DNA of 32,013 nucleotides from Dissophora ornata (Eukaryota; Mortierellomycota; Mortierellomycetes; Mortierellales; Mortierellaceae), in NCBI GenBank assembly GCA_025201705.1, contig MU616919.1:1-32013 (forward strand), read 5' to 3'. The translations under genes were made by a program, and so were the position numbers. Position 1 is the stretch's first letter. Each line of letters opens with the position of its first letter. Below the pieces are notes generated by a model, which made no database searches, was not told where the DNA came from, and worked only from the letters and a program-made list of their open reading frames with translations. Shown in pieces: positions 11,398 through 22,878 of the stretch.

Positions 11398-12820
11398 TTC
11401 TATAAAAACGTTGAGGCGCGATCCAGATCATGGCAAATGAGACTATTAGATGCTGATCTCGACACTGACTCTTCTGTTTTTTTCCTATCCATGAGCAACT
11501 GTGTAGTATTCAAGGTCGCGAGTGAACACAGACTCGACAGATCAGGCTGAGATCTGCCAGCGTTGAGAATGATCTCAAGCGCTGATCCTGATGAGTGCTG
11601 CAATCCAGCAATGCCACTGAAGCTGACGGCAGTAAACGTTGTTGAAGCGCGCTATCCATAGTGCAGCCCATAAACATCCGGATTCATGGACGGATGACTC
11701 CCAGAAGCTGATGGATGGTCTCCAATGAAATGGATGCGAACAGTATGTTAAATTACCGAAAATGAAAGTAAGAGGAGGAACTTCTCAGCCCCTGCGCTCA
11801 ACTTCATGAAATACTGAAAATCTGAGCATGGCAGTCCCCTTAAGGGATATTATCTGTTCAGCTCCGCATGTCCCAGAGCGAGCGAGCTGATGCTCGCCGC
11901 TCCTGACCAGCACCTCTTGTTCCTTAGTAGCGGCTCAACCGTTGGAACCAACACTGCTTCACACCGCATCATAAGTCTCTTTACTATTCCTTTACGCGCC
12001 CTTTTACTCGGTCGAAATTCTGATGGTGTCTCCAAACTGAGTAACATGATATTAGGCAACGGATATCACGGAGACGGGCATCGATTGAGAGAGACATCCA
12101 GGGGTGCAATGTGCTGCAATAAATGCAAACATCGCCAAGGATCCTTGCCGCGAGTATATCGAGTACAGACAGACAGGCAGTGTTTTTTTTATCTCTTGCC
12201 TTGTTGCCCTTGAAGTTCTCCCTGCAAGGAAGCAAGGGAAAAAAGGACTCCGACAAGCCACACACAACACTCCCCCGGCGCAAAAGATTTTTTTTTTTTT
12301 TCCAACAACCCTTGCGAAGCTTTGCTTGAACACCTTTCTTTCAACCTTTACCCTTAAGCCTAACGTGTAAGTAGTCATGGCCACCTGCTTGAAATGGACG
12401 ACAATGTTGTGGAGAAGCAAGAGCGCGCGCGCATGGAGGCGTCAACTGCATTTACGGCCAGGCGCTCTTCATCAACTGCCTCGGATGAACTGAGCCCCAG
12501 ACGATCTTGGATCTCTGCGAAAAGTCTCATCTCCGATTTCTCTGTGAGGTTGACCCTTTCGCTTGGGTGCAATATCCGAGTTCAGAGAAATTACTTTGTT
12601 TGGTCAAGGAGTGCTTTCTCAGACTAGCAGTTGTCGATACGACCCATCATGGATCCATGGGCAATGACAGACTTGATAATGCTCTTTGCGTCGCTGACTA
12701 ATCATCGGTATTGACTTGCAGTCCATCCTAGTAACCTCTCCACTCAACATTCCCGCGTCAACTACCATTCTTTCTACTTGAAATCCCTGACTACGATCAT
12801 CGCGAATTCGAGCTCTGATA
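11398..12820. promoter_or_regulatory. Divergent intergenic region between uS7 and the Reb1-like gene
   Basis: About 1.4 kb separates two divergent genes, and both promoters must lie here. It contains a T-run of about 15 bases at 12288-12302 followed by pyrimidine-rich DNA. From about 12394 to 12700 several overlapping plus-strand frames are open, but none gives a recognised protein and they are broken by stops. I treat this as leader sequence of the Reb1-like gene or unassigned DNA. Confidence 0.4.
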
Positions 12821-15555
12821 ATGGAAAACCAGACGACGGCAACAAAGAAGCGGAAGAACAGCGAGGATGCATTGAATGCTAGTTTCAAGAAAGCTCTCGT
12901 CTCCTCTACAGGCGACTCTGATGACTTTGGGAACGGACTTGGCGAATTCAATATCCTCGGAAACACAGGCACCAGTTCAGAATCAACGCAGGCCAACCAC
13001 CATCAACAACAAGATTCTGACTCTGTAGCAGTAGACAACCATGGGTCGATCTCGGACCTCTCTTTGAATCATTCAACACCGAATTCCACAACGGTCGATG
13101 CTGCCAGCGCAGCAGTCATGACGACCATGGCGGATCTTTTGGCCAATGCTGGCGATAGTTCCAATATGATGGCGCATTCTTCGGGCCAGTCGCAACAGCA
13201 GGAACATCAGCAACAACGCCAGGACCATGATATCGGAGGAGTCAGCGACGAGGTTCTGAGAATGCAGCAACAACTCCAGCAGCAGATTCCGCTGAGTCCT
13301 TCCACTGATACCCGCTTAACCAGGGAACAGATTATTGAATCGATTGCGAGCATCCCGGATATGCGGCTGTTGATTGAACAGAGTCTGAAAGGAAACCTCG
13401 GCAATAGCAATAGAGGTACCGATACCGCGGAGGAACAGCAGCACCAGGCCGCGAGCACTTCTCACACTTCCACTCTTGATGCCAGCAGCGTGCTGATGAA
13501 TCTGGGTGATCCCTCGATCCTGGCCACGTTAAAACCGACTATCAACCTCCCGAACCCCCCTCAATCAACAGAGGATTCTACTCAGGGCGGTAGCCACGAC
13601 AAACCTGAGAAGGACACGAGCGTTGACAACCAAAACAATAGTTCCGGTTCACCGGGAGGATCAACAGTCGATCAACCTAAATCGGATCCAGGCGCTGTTA
13701 CGAGCAGCAACCCCCTGCATACGAAATGGCTCATGGCCACTGCTCTGAAAGAAAAACGTAGGTTCTCGGTTTCGATGTATGCCTTCACATTATCTCTTGG
13801 TTATCATGGTCCCTTGAGCGTTCGGCTAATAGTATGCACGTTTTTTATATATATAGAAATTGCGTATAAAACAGGGACGTTCAGCTCACGCGAGGATGAG
13901 TTGATTCGGCAGACGATCAAGGATTATGTTGCACGCAACAACATGCCAGAGGATGCGATTGAACGTTGGTTTGAGAACGGCAACGGCCGAGGGCGTTTTG
14001 AGAAAAATGACCTAAAGGCACTTTGGGTCGAGATCGGTAAGCAACCCCGAACCTCAGTGCATATTCTTTTCTAAGCGTCACAGGTAGCTTGCTGAAAACT
14101 CATAAACTGCATTATTTCTCATTGTTCTTATTTTACGCGAAAATAGCTGTGCGCTTACAGACGCGCCCTTTGCTGAATATCTACCTCCACGTGCGCCGAA
14201 TGTTCCATCCCCAGAACAACGTCGGTGCATGGAGCAAAGAGGATGATCAGAAACTCATCCAGCTCTACGCAAAGCACAAGGGCCAATGGACAACAATCGG
14301 CACTGAACTCGGTCGTATGGCCGACAGCTGTCGTGATCGGTACCGCAACCATCTAAAGGACCAGAGCACCATGGTCACAGGACCTTGGCAACCGCACGAG
14401 GACGAGAAACTTTTGACGATCATGCAGGATTTGGCGCTGCAGCAAGGAAAGGCCAATATCCTGGATTCGAGTCCGATGTGGACGTTGATCTCGGAGCGGA
14501 TGGAAGGAACGAGGACGAGGCACCAATGTCGACATCGGTACTCGCAGACGCTGCAGCCGCGGCTGGAGAGGGGTGAATGGACAGCTCCGAGCTCTGCAGC
14601 AGCAGTAGCAGCCGCAACTGTGGCTGCCAATGCGGCCGTTGCGGCCAATGTGACCTCAGCTGCCGCTGGTGGAAAGCAGCAGCAACAAGAACAGCAACAG
14701 CAAACCCTTCAGCTCCATGATGACCTCGGCCTCGACATGAACGCCAACGAGGATCACAGCAAGACGACAGTCGCGCAGGATGTCTTGATGCTTGCAGCGG
14801 CTCTTCAGGGCGTTCTTCCCACCAATGGCAGCGACAATATGCTCTGGACTCAAGCCATGTCGGCCAACCTATCAGGGTCTGACTCGAACAACTTGCACGA
14901 CGGCGCTGAGACCCATCTCACTGGCGATGCTCATCACGAAGACCATGACGATTTCTCGGCCGCAGCGTTCGCATCAATTCCGATCCCGGCTCTGGTGCCT
15001 ATGGCTCCTAAAGGCCCGATCCGACGCCGCAGTGGACTGCAACAGCAGTTGGACGTGCTCCGGATGATTCAGGAGGACGGGTACACGGACCATACAGATA
15101 TCAAGTGGGCGGATATTGCGCAGAGACTGCGGGATCGGGTCGAGGAGGCCGATGCGATTCAGCTCGCGAGGATTGTCCAGACACACGATCGACTCGATTC
15201 AAAGAAGCAGCAGCAACTTCAGGATGGCGATAGCACTGCTGCTGCCTCGGCTGCCATGGCTGCAGCCGTTTCTGCAGCACAAGCTGAGGCTGTGGCGAGT
15301 TTGCAGCGCGTACCGGCCGCGAACCAGATTGCGAGGACGTTCATGTCGTCGAGGTGCAAGTTTGAAGGATACAAGGAGATGACGTTGCAACAGGTGATCA
15401 TCCCAATGATGGAAGACGTGGAACGGAGAATCCAGCATCGCCGCGGCGCATCCACCAATCCGCAATCTACCGATGGCTCTGCGTCTCCCACAGTTGAATC
15501 TGCAGAAGGGGGATCATCCTCATCTTCATTATCAAAGACTGTAATCATGATATAA
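12821..15555 (+). CDS. Reb1/TTF-1-like Myb-domain DNA-binding protein
   Basis: Exons 12821-13757, 13857-14036 and 14147-15555 (both junctions phase 1) give 841 residues, close to yeast Reb1 (810). Residues 1-310 are low complexity, Gln/Ser/Asn-rich, with a KKRK basic run near residue 9 that could be a nuclear signal. A degenerate Myb-like unit (about 315-395) contains the Reb1-type HVRRMFHP. Two clearer Myb repeats follow: GAWSKEDDQKLIQLYAKHKG from about residue 399 and TGPWQPHEDEKLL from about 451. A Gln/Ala-rich linker then leads to a weak C-terminal helical unit. Proteins of this family bind rDNA terminators and promoters, stopping RNA polymerase I and positioning nucleosomes. Placing exon 3 at 14147 rather than at the stronger-looking TTACAG at 14160 is required to keep the frame. 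CAG/CAA runs encode the Gln tracts. The choice between Reb1, Nsi1 and TTF-1 roles is open. Confidence 0.85.
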
Positions 15556-15595
15556 AAAGACGGAGCAGAGAAAAAATCCCACATAGTAAAGTCTA

Positions 15596-15906
15596 TCAAA
15601 ACTTGTCAGAACGCCCCAGCTCCTGTTGGAACTTGCAGAGAATATCATTGCTGATATTTCCTGAGGTCTAGAAATGTTTCATATGAAATTGGGTGGAGTT
15701 AGTGGTTGGTACAGTGACTTGAACGCGTTTTAGAGAAAAAGATTAGCTCGGATGACTAGAGGAAATGCGTTGATATGTTAAAGAATAAAGAACTTTACCA
15801 TCACTTCTTCAAAACCGTCCAAATTGACAGGATAGTTGGATGTATCAACGGAGAACACGAAGCGCGTGTCATACACGGGTTTTACATAGCGGAAGCAGTA
15901 TCACGC
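15596..15906 (-). pseudogene. Broken fragment of an unidentified gene (last two exons)
   Basis: Two segments on the minus strand join well. 15799-15906 includes FRYVKPVYDTRFVFSVD and ends at ATG|GTAAAG. 15596-15667 starts after TTTCTAG and encodes NISNDILCKFQQELGRSDKF before a TGA. The 131-bp intron between them keeps the frame at phase 0. The upstream segment has TGA as its second codon after the acceptor TGCATAG, so the reading is interrupted. A further open piece upstream (about 15960-16005, RIRYEMAIVC) may be another exon. I do not recognise the family. Because it lies beside other decayed genes, a pseudogene is the better reading, but a wrongly placed splice site could also explain the stop. 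Confidence 0.4.
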
Positions 15907-16254
15907 CTATGCAGAAAGCAAAAAACCTGTCAAGAAATGCCAACCGGCACTTGAATCAAGCATACAATAGCCATTTCATAACGGATTCTCGTCAAAAAAG
16001 TTTTATATTATTAGAATAGTCTCCTTAGTATTTGTAATAGCGTTTGGGTGCCTCTATCATCGCCAGATATGATGCTGTGAATAGTTTTCTGTCGCTGCGA
16101 GGAATGGCAGCTGTGTCCCTCGAGATTCTGCATTGGGTTAGCACGGAGTAACCTTATTTCTAATTTTACCTGGGCAGCGTGAGAACGAGAGACTTAAAGA
16201 AAAAAGACCTTTTTTTTATTTGGCTGTCTGTCATCTGGCAGTGTATGAAAAGTG

Positions 16255-16800
16255 CTAGTAGCGCTGCCTCTGCCGCCTATTGTTCAGACCTTGGCCTGGC
16301 AATGCGTGAAAGGATGGTTCATAAATAGCGAGAACCTGCTGTAGCATCTCATTTATCTTCTCTCTTTGAGGTGGCTGCATTGTCCGATCGCGCATTGCCT
16401 CTAGATCGTTGAGACGTTGCAAAAGGTGGGCTAAGAGCATCGACGTCGTGCTTTCCGCGGTTGATCTGACCTCTTCTGAAGGGTTTAGCATGTCCAGGCT
16501 AAAGTTGGACTAGTAGTTCCATTGTTCTTCGCGGTAAAAGGTCATCGGAGGCAACTCCAGCTGCACAAGGGCAATATGCTTGTAACAAGCTGAATGCGAG
16601 AGAAAATACTCCCATGTGCAGCTGATGATGTGGCCGGTGTGGGACTTATATTCTCGGCTCAACTACTAGATCATCATACACATGGATAAAAATATAAAAA
16701 TTGCTCTTCCATGATGGGTGCATGTTGCTTTGAAGCATTGACGCACCGAATGACAACAGTCGCGTTATTAGATCGCCCTCACAATAGAGATACCAAGGAT
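16255..16800 (-). pseudogene. Decayed SWIM-zinc-finger protein, transposase-like remnant
   Basis: Reading the minus strand in one frame from about 16662 to 16255 gives a SWIM-like module (GHIISCTWEYFLSHSACYKH), followed by LELPPMTFYREEQWNY, an in-frame TAG (16510-16512), and then an open helical tail ending NNRRQRQRY with TAG at 16255-16257. Another TAG (16663-16665) precedes the module. Sequence upstream in a second frame (YQSHHGINPWYL near 16800-16820) looks like the preceding part of the same protein, so a frameshift is also likely. SWIM fingers have the pattern CxCx(n)CxH; here the second Cys is Trp and the last pair reads CYKH, so zinc binding is probably lost. Many fungal genes of this kind are Mutator-like transposases. 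No terminal inverted repeats were seen. Confidence 0.5.
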
Positions 16801-16910
16801 TAATGCCGTGGTGCGACTGGTACATGGTAATAGAGTGAGCTATTTTTCCCCAAGAACAGTGGAAGGATATCAAATCAGTTCGCTTTATATCCTCCTTGTA
16901 AAGACTCTGA

Positions 16911-19060
16911 CTACAACGGAGCCGTCTCTTCCACAACCTCGTGTTGCTTCAAGAGCTGTTTATTCAATCGACTTAGCCCCTTCGCGTCTTGTATCGACGT
17001 ATTCCACAAAACGAGCTTTTCTTGCGGAGATCTCCAGTACAACCGCTCAAAGCACTTGCTTCCATCTTCAATGACTTGCCGAAGTCGAACTGACCAATCA
17101 TCACAACCAATCACGATGTAGTGGCCGTCGACGTTTGCTATCCAGGACATGCTGTCGACTTCAGCGCCATTTTCAATCACCACACGACACTGACCCAACG
17201 CCACGTCCCACAGCCGTACGGTCCTGTCATGACCGGCAGAAAAAATCTGATCGCCTGCAAGCGAATACAGGACGCTCAAGACACCCGCACTGTGGCCAGT
17301 CAAGGTGTGGCAGCAATCTCCTGTTTCAACGTCCCACAGCCGCACCGTCCCGTCATCACTCCCAGATGCAATCTGATCGCCTTTTGGAGAATACATGGCA
17401 CTTCGAATACTCCCGCTATGGCCCCGTATAATGTGTCTGCATTCTCCTGTTTCAATGTCCCAAAGCCGCACTGTGTTGTCTAAGCTGCCAGATGCAATCT
17501 GGTTGCCTTGTGGAGAATACGCGATACTCCAAACAATGTTGAGATGCCCGGTCAAGTTGTAACGGCAGTTTCCGGTTTTAACATCCCATAGCCGCACTGT
17601 GCAGTCCCAACTGCAAGATGCAATCTGATCGCCTTTTGGCGAATACACGGCACTATGGACGACGCTGCTGTGACCATACAAGGTGTGGCGGCATTTTCCT
17701 GTTTCAACATCCCAAAGTCGTACTGTGCTGTCTCGACTACAAGACGCAATCTGACCACCCGTTGGTGAATATACGACACAGCAAACACTATCGTTGTGGC
17801 CGTCCAAGGTATGACGGCAATCTCCTGTCTCAGGGTCCCAGAGCCGCACCGTGCGGTCATCACTGCCTGAGGCAACCTGATCTGCTTTTGGTGAATACAC
17901 GACGCTCGTAACATTTGTTTTATGGCCATTCAAAGTGTGGCGGCAATCTCCGGTTTTAACATCCCACAGCTTCACTGTCCCGTCCCCACTGCCAGATGCA
18001 AACTGATCGCCTTTTGGAGAATAAATGACGCTCCAAACTCTGCCACAATGACCGCTCAAGGTGCTACGGTAATCTCCGGTCTCGACGTCCCAAAGCCGCA
18101 CTGTCATGTCATAGCCGCCAGACGCAACCTGATCACCCGTCGGCGAATACAAGACGCTCAAAACTCCTTTGCTGTGGCCATTCAAGACCTGGCGGCAATC
18201 TCCGGTTTCAACATCCCACAGCCGCACTGTCCAGTCTTCACTGCAGGACGCGATCTGATCGCCTTTTGGAGAATACATGACATCTCGAATACCATTCCTA
18301 TGGCCCCGTAAGATGTGGCAGCAATCTCCTGTTGCAATGTCCCAAAGTCGCACTGTGTTGTCATAACTGCCAGACGCAATCTGATCACCTTTCGGAGAAT
18401 ACACAACCTTGGAAATAAAGTCGCTGTGGCCGGCTAAGATGTGACGGCAATCTCCGAATTAACATCCCACAGTCGCACCGTCCTGTCGCCACTGCAGGAC
18501 GCAATGCGATCACCTTTCGGCGAATACACGACATTCCAAACACCGCCGCAATGACCCCTCAAGGTGTGGCGGCAATCCCCGGTTTCAACATCCCACAGCC
18601 GTACTGTGCCGTCCCAACTTCCAGATGCAATCTGATCACCGTTTGGCGAATAAATGACACTCGAAACACACCTGGTATGGGCGATCAGGGTACGACGGCA
18701 ATCTCCAGTTTCATTGTCCCACAGTCGTACAGTACAGTCTGCACTACCAGACGCAATCTGACCACCTGTCGGCGAATACACAACGCTTCGGATGTGGTTG
18801 TGATGGCCAACCAAGACGTGATGGCAATCTCCTGTTTTTACATCCCATAATCGCACAGTCAAGTCATCACTGCCAGATGCAATTTGACTGCCGTCTGGTG
18901 AATATGCGATGCTCCGCACCAGGAGGCTATGAGTAGATGAGGTCTTCGTTTTTTTCCAGCCCGAAGTTGTATACATGCCGATATTGCCGTTTTTGAGACC
19001 AACAGCAAATGTTTTGCCATCTGGTGAATACATGCAGCAAAACACTTCGTCCTCTTCCTT
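16911..19060 (-). repeat. Tandem WD40 repeat array, 126-bp period
   Basis: The 3' third of the NACHT-WD40 gene is a tandem array with a 126-bp (42-residue) period. Each unit carries YSPxGDQIASGS.D.TVRLWD and ends in TGDC.H.L.GH. About 13 of the 15-16 units are very alike in both protein and DNA, while the first and the last two are more diverged. Similarity of this degree favours unequal crossing-over or gene conversion between units. Confidence 0.9.
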
Positions 19061-22000
19061 GAGAAACGGTAACTCGCCGAACTGTACGCCTGCCATCTGT
19101 GCCCTGTTCAAATTGGCTCTGTTTAGCGAAGCATTTCGAAGAAGGACCTTTCTCATATCTGCACCTTGCAACTGGGCATATTCGAATGCACCATGACTCA
19201 GATCTGCTCCCGGAATTCGTATGCCTCGTAGTTCCGCACATTCGAAATGTACCCCTGCCCTGACCAATATTGTGATCGCATTGGCTGCCGCCCTGCGTAC
19301 TTTCTCGAGCTCGATAGTCTCTGTCTTCGATCGCTCAATGACTCCCAACAACTGTTTCTTGAAGAGCGGTTCTTGTTTAACGCGCTCCACCAAGAACCGC
19401 AATATCGACAGCTCACCCACGAAGCTCCTGCGTCCTAAAGGTGACTCGAGTACTGGCTGTTCAACGGCAACCACCACTTCCTTAACATCATCTTGGTTCT
19501 CAAAGCTGTAAGTAGAACTCACGCTCCCTCGGCGTGACACAGGTATGGTTGGCTCCACAGTCTTCGCTCCATCGCATCCTACTTCCTGTGGCTCGAACAC
19601 TGCGCGCGCCAAACTGTATTCAAGAATTGACCGATGGAGAAACCGGTATTGATTGGCGTTGTGGTTCAGTGGACATGCCTCACGTAATAGTTTCTTCTCG
19701 TCATCCTGACCAAAGAAGGCCTCTTTCCATGTCCGTTGATCTCGAGAAGACGTATACTCGACCACTGAATTACCCGCTTGATTCTCAAAAATCGCTGTTG
19801 CCAAGTGTTTCAAATAGGCAATTCCCCTCTGTGTGAATCCTTCAGCCAACAGCCTCTCAAATGCCTTCTTCTCTTGACCACTCACGGTTTCGACTAGTCG
19901 TATTTTGCCTCGCTCAAGCCATTGCTCCACGAACTGGTCATACAATGCAACTCTGGTGATATGAGTTGCCGAGAGGGTTTGGCCTGAATCCACCATGCGG
20001 GGCAATACATTCAGCGACAGGGTTAACAAAAACGGATTCTTCACTAGATCTCTCAGGCTGGGTATCCGATCAAGTGTCTGTAAGTAGTCGGTAGCTTGCC
20101 ACTGTAGACTATTCATTGAAACAAATTGCTTGACGTAGTCCTGAATCTGATCCCTCGAGAATGGTGCAATGGCTGCCTCTTGAAATAGAGGTGACGTGAC
20201 TTGACGATTACGATCTACTGGCTGGAAGCGGTCCAGATAATCGTTGCTAAGGTATTCGTTGCGGCAACTGACCACCATTTGAGCGCGCCATCCCCCTGGT
20301 AGATTCAGTCGGTTACTCATGTACAGGTTATTCGTCCGGCGACTCTCGTCATACCCATCACAAATCAAGACGAACTCGCGATAGTTTTTGAGCTCCCGGA
20401 TTTGAGCCTCGGTAAACCCTTCGTTCTGTAGTTGTTTGGCGATCACATCATGCTCGGGATCTTCCATTGTTGCTAACGTGATGAAGAGTGGGATTCGGCT
20501 CTCTTTTTTCTTGTAGTTCTTCCACAAGTCGCGTTCGAGTTCCTGGTTAAATGTAGACTTTCCCGCACCAGAATCGCCTAGTAACAAAATTACTTTCTTC
20601 TCGCTATCTAAGAACTCTTTGACTTTGTCCATCAAAGAGAACAGTGCGTCGTCGTAGGCTTTTAGGCTGACCTTGGCTTGTAGAGAAATATACACGTAAT
20701 TGTCTCTTCCCTTTAACCGTCGCTCTTTCAATTGGCGCAGGCTATCTTCGACATCGGACTTGTTCTGAGCTCGATCGAGCAGGGATGGAGACAACTGTGG
20801 GAGTAAGGCGACCTTCAGTAGATGCGCACTTGGACCCTCCTTTCGAGAAATTCGGTAAAGCTCTTGTTTCTTGGCGTCTCCAGCCGTCTCCAACTCTTGG
20901 AGCAAGATTACAGCGACTATAGCATGGAAATGGATCGAACAATTCAGTGATTGGTTACATGCAGTTGATTCTGTTTCGATATCTGTGGTCGTCCATAAAG
21001 TATCAATCTCAATCTCATACCTTGTACTTCACTTCCAGATGGAGCTGTCAATTGCATAAGGATATCGAGGATCAATTGCTTGATGTTGGCGTGATGACCC
21101 CAAACTACATCGTGTCGATATATCTCCCCTAGGAATGCAACAGCACTCTTTCGAGAGTCTTCATCACACTCCGCATTGGCTGCGATCTCTCCTAACCGTT
21201 GGCATACTCCCCATTGAAATGCAGGATCATGTCGGCAAGGCACTTCACAGACCAGCCTCTTGAACTCGACGAGCTGGCCATTTCGAAGCAAGATATCTGC
21301 TCCTCGCAATGCCGGATACCAGATACGTTTGCGGCTAAAGCTCAATCCCTCCTTAAGACAGTCCAGAAATTGTTGTCCGCTCTGGGCCAGTGCGCTGACG
21401 TCTTCATATGCACTTTTGGCTACTGTAAAGACATCCGCTGCTCCTGTCAGTCCTTCATGAATATGACTTAAGCCCTCCACAAAGCCGTTGAGATCCAAGC
21501 CTTTTACCGCACTCACTAATCCTGCAACACCCTTAACCACTTTCCCTGTGCGCCGCTGCGTCGCTTGCCATGGTGTCTCATCATCAGGGACGTACAATAA
21601 AGCTTGAGAGGCGTAGGCAGCTTGATAGACCAAGTAAGGGTCACTGTTACCTTCAAGCCCATGCAAATAGGCTGCTAGAGGTGCGTGAAGCCTTTCGCGG
21701 TCTATATCCTTAACCTCTGTATCGGCCATGGCATCCAGAGCGCGTGACACCGTCAGTGTTAACTGGTTGATGTAGTCTGGAGATTGATGGTGAGTGCCTC
21801 TTAAGCGTGTGCTGATGAGTTGCAATATTTTGACCAGATCATCAGCGTTGAGATGACCTGGACGAGCGGCTTGCACAAGCTGCGCCAGTCCTTTAAGTAG
21901 ATCAAAATCCAGCATTTCGGATTGTTCGATACCATGGAACAACTGCTGGAGTAATTTTTGAAGATCGTGTTCCTCGAGAACAGGGACCAGGGATACGACT

Positions 22001-22878
22001 TCTGCAACAGCATTGGCGTTCTTGAGTTCATCGTGAGTAAATTCCTTGAGCACGTTGATCGTCACCACCTTCAACCTCTCCTGCTCGTCTGTATTGTGCC
22101 GAGTGGCGTTTATCCAATCCTTCTCGGACTGATCGGGAGTGTCCTCGGGAGATCGTGAAGATTGTAGAAGATTTAGGCAGTGAACGAGCTGGGATATGTT
22201 CTCGAGACGCTCGTCCGGTCGCGGCAACTTGTTTATGTCAGGAGGCTAATCCATGTCCTTTGCAAAAATATTTTGAGGGATTGTTGCGATGCTGCGGCTT
22301 GCATTGTCAGGAATTAGAGGTAGAGGATAGGAAGAAGGAGGACTACGAGGAGGGGATGTTGTTTGAACGGCAGAGGGGTCCATAGTGGACCATGCTGCAA
22401 GATCTAAAGAATGAGACGATTCGACGTTGTTGCAGTGCGAGGATGATTGACCTGGTAACTGAACTTGTCCTCTACGTCGCACGGAATATGCAACATCGTA
22501 GTACGATTAGATGCATGAGTCTCAGTCTTCCCACAACGAAAACCACTGCCTCTTACATACCCCCATTTTTCTGCCTTTGCACTAAATCGCTTTCGCCTTG
22601 GCGTGATGTTCCAAACTGTCCAAAAGTTCTCCAAGTTCAGAATAAGTGGTAGCGATCTTATTGCAAAGAGTTCGATCCTCAATGCCTGAGGACGAAATAT
22701 GGGTCTTTCTCACGGATCCTCTTATGCGGGATAAGGCTGCTTCTGCGTCGCCGCAATACGTCAGAGCGAGTTCGGGACTCTTTGCCTTGCGCGCGTTCTC
22801 CATATACCCATTGGCCAGCTCCAGTGCCTCTTGTGGCGGAAGAGCGTTTCGCAACTTCGAATACAGATTGCCTAGCAT
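16911..22878 (-). pseudogene. NACHT-WD40 (NLR-like) STAND protein gene, disrupted
   Basis: A single large gene is recognisable on the minus strand. It starts at ATG 22876-22878 (MLGNLYSKLRNALPPQEALE, a TPR-like helical start) and continues through a helical module (about 22225-21021). A 125-bp intron (20896-21020, phase 1) follows, then NACHT: Walker A GDSGAGKS at 20555-20578, Walker B-like FVLICDGYDE, and sensor SCRNEYL. Next come pentapeptide-like ADLxx repeats (about 19080-19240) and some 15-16 WD40 units of 42 residues to the TAA at 16911. STAND proteins of this type switch on ATP binding when the WD40 part senses a ligand, and fungal members act in non-self recognition. Lesions: an in-frame TAG at 22246-22248, a one-base deletion near 18456-18463 inside a WD40 unit (neighbouring units have one more base), and a likely one-base gain near 22582-22592. 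A further frame change at 22404-22482 could be an intron. Assembly errors cannot be excluded. Confidence 0.85.

Noticed and set aside
12394..12702. Overlapping plus-strand frames upstream of the Reb1-like gene, one with a CX9C-like spacing (CIYGQALFINC) and then a second piece after a TGA
   Set aside because: The second half has CX8C rather than CX9C, a stop separates the pieces, and no GT-AG intron joins them. I cannot support a twin-CX9C protein.
14151..14162. TTACAG acceptor for exon 3 of the Reb1-like gene
   Set aside because: Using it would shift the frame relative to exon 2; the AAATAG acceptor before 14147 keeps the frame and gives the expected protein.
17121..18311. Plus-strand repeated frames inside the WD40 array
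   Set aside because: Antisense shadows of the 126-bp repeats; the minus strand encodes the WD40 units.
16911..18480. Tandem 126-bp repeats as satellite DNA or a CRISPR array
   Set aside because: The repeats encode WD40 units continuously and have no spacer structure.
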